Source of the DNA: CAZNVG01 sp964576475
GTDB taxonomy: Bacteria > Patescibacteriota > Saccharimonadia > Saccharimonadales > CAZNVG01
Length of the DNA: 7,047 bases
Assembly (NCBI GenBank): GCA_964576475.1
Contig: CAZNVG010000052.1
Location: 1 to 7,047 of the forward strand
Direction: 5' to 3'
In this document: positions 6,502-7,047 of the stretch, in pieces
Numbering within the stretch: position 1 is the first letter of the stretch
Layout of the letters: each line of letters starts with the position of its first letter
Made by a program: the position numbers and the translations under genes
The notes under the pieces: generated by a model
Told to the model about the DNA's origin: nothing
Databases searched by the model: none
What the model saw: only the letters and a program-made list of their open reading frames with translations

Positions 6502-6786
6502 ATGAACGTAGCAGAAATAGCACAAACTGTAACCACCGAGTATAACGGGTGGAGTAACTACGAGACGTGGGTTGTCAATCTGTGGATGACGAACGATATT
6601 CGTTACTATGAGGAACTTTGCAGTATCGTATCGTCCGAGGATGATTTATACGACAAAGCTGAGGCACTCGAAGACTTCATCCGTTTCGAGTATGACGGCC
6701 CGTCTTCAAGTATCTGGACATACCTCATAAACAGCTCGCTAGCCGAAGTGAACTGGCGTGAGATCATCGAGAATAACCAGGAGTAA
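6502..6786 (+). CDS. Small NYETW-motif protein of phage/plasmid type (DUF7249-like)
   Basis: This acidic 94-residue protein carries GWSNYETWVVNLWMTND (residues 16-32), a tryptophan-rich block I associate with small hypothetical proteins of phages and plasmids, and a C-terminal LAEVNWREIIENN block that usually accompanies it. The family assignment is from memory of the motif. No enzyme motif, signal peptide or membrane segment is visible; the middle is helical and rich in Asp/Glu. It is the only complete gene on the plus strand and has a good ribosome binding site, diverging from the GIY-YIG gene. Molecular function is unknown; its presence hints that this edge of the window is of mobile-element origin. 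Confidence 0.8.
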   Translation: MNVAEIAQTVTTEYNGWSNYETWVVNLWMTNDIRYYEELCSIVSSEDDLYDKAEALEDFIRFEYDGPSSSIWTYLINSSLAEVNWREIIENNQE

Positions 6787-6934
6787 TCCTGCACGTCCTG
6801 AGTATGACGGTAAAAGGCTCCTTATCCCTATAGTCTTATATATTACGCTGTGACTTACCACTTTTTTAATTAGTAATACTAGTATGCAACTTTATTATCG
6901 GTAATGCTTGCAATCTCACATTACGCACAACAGA
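6787..6934. other. Intergenic AT-rich stretch after the NYETW gene
   Basis: No convincing gene, RNA or terminator is seen here. It holds a T-run (CTTTTTTAA near 6861) without a stable stem before it, and a perfect 10-base palindrome ATACTAGTAT at 6876-6885, which could be a small binding site or chance. Confidence 0.4.
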
Positions 6935-7047
6935 ATGACTGGCATGAAACATCACAAATCCATACAACTACGTGTGAGGAAAGCAACTCACCGCCAAGTC
7001 ATGGTCACGGCTTATTCGAACGGGATGACGGGAGCTGAATTTATACT
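6935..7047 (+). CDS. Possible start of a plus-strand gene running off the right edge
   Basis: From ATG 6935 (or ATG 6944) the frame stays open to the window end, about 37 codons, beginning MTGMKHHKSIQLRVRK and continuing through ATHRQVMVTAYSNGMTG. The start is basic. No clear ribosome binding site precedes either ATG, and I do not recognise the protein. An open run of this length arises by chance fairly often, so this is tentative; co-direction with the NYETW gene is the only context in favour. Confidence 0.3.
   Translation, partial: MTGMKHHKSIQLRVRKATHRQVMVTAYSNGMTGAEFI

Noticed and set aside
6850..6868. Terminator after the NYETW gene
   Set aside because: The T-run near 6862 is preceded only by a three-base GTG/CAC stem, too weak to support a call.
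1..7047. CRISPR array, tRNA or rRNA gene
   Set aside because: No regularly spaced direct repeats and no cloverleaf or rRNA-like conserved stretches were seen on either strand.

Overview
The window is most likely a piece of a defence or mobile-element island from a bacterium of moderate GC content, seen as a draft assembly (there is a run of ten Ns). TGA, TAA and TAG all end plausible genes, so the standard bacterial code fits. Tight overlaps, several genes without a Shine-Dalgarno site and TATAAT boxes very close to start codons would suit a small-genome lineage such as Patescibacteria/Saccharibacteria, but that placement is a weak inference.

Layout, right to left along the minus strand. A GIY-YIG nuclease-family gene (5731-6351) is followed by a DpnII/MboI-type restriction-modification operon: a Dam-family adenine methylase (4663-5621, broken by a one-base frameshift), a DpnII-family endonuclease predicted to cut GATC (3802-4659), and a second DNA methyltransferase of the N4/N6 class (3050-3802). 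The last two overlap by one base. After a 130-base spacer comes a second minus-strand unit: an unusual kinase-like protein with two GHKL ATPase domains (780-2919, interrupted by the N gap), a response regulator with no DNA-binding domain (103-783), and the start of a third gene that runs off the left edge (1-106). Both junctions in this unit are 4-base ATGA overlaps, so the three products are probably made together.

On the plus strand, a small NYETW-motif protein of phage/plasmid type (6502-6786) is transcribed divergently from the GIY-YIG gene. The 150 bases between them hold a strong hairpin nested inside a 15-base inverted repeat. A short open frame at the right edge (6935 onward) may be the start of another gene.

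How it may work: the methylases would mark GATC and the nuclease would cut unmarked invading DNA. The GIY-YIG protein has a C-terminal domain resembling modification-associated RAMA-type modules. The dual-GHKL kinase, receiver and unknown third protein look like a signal-controlled module parked beside the restriction system, and are the best candidate here for something not yet described.
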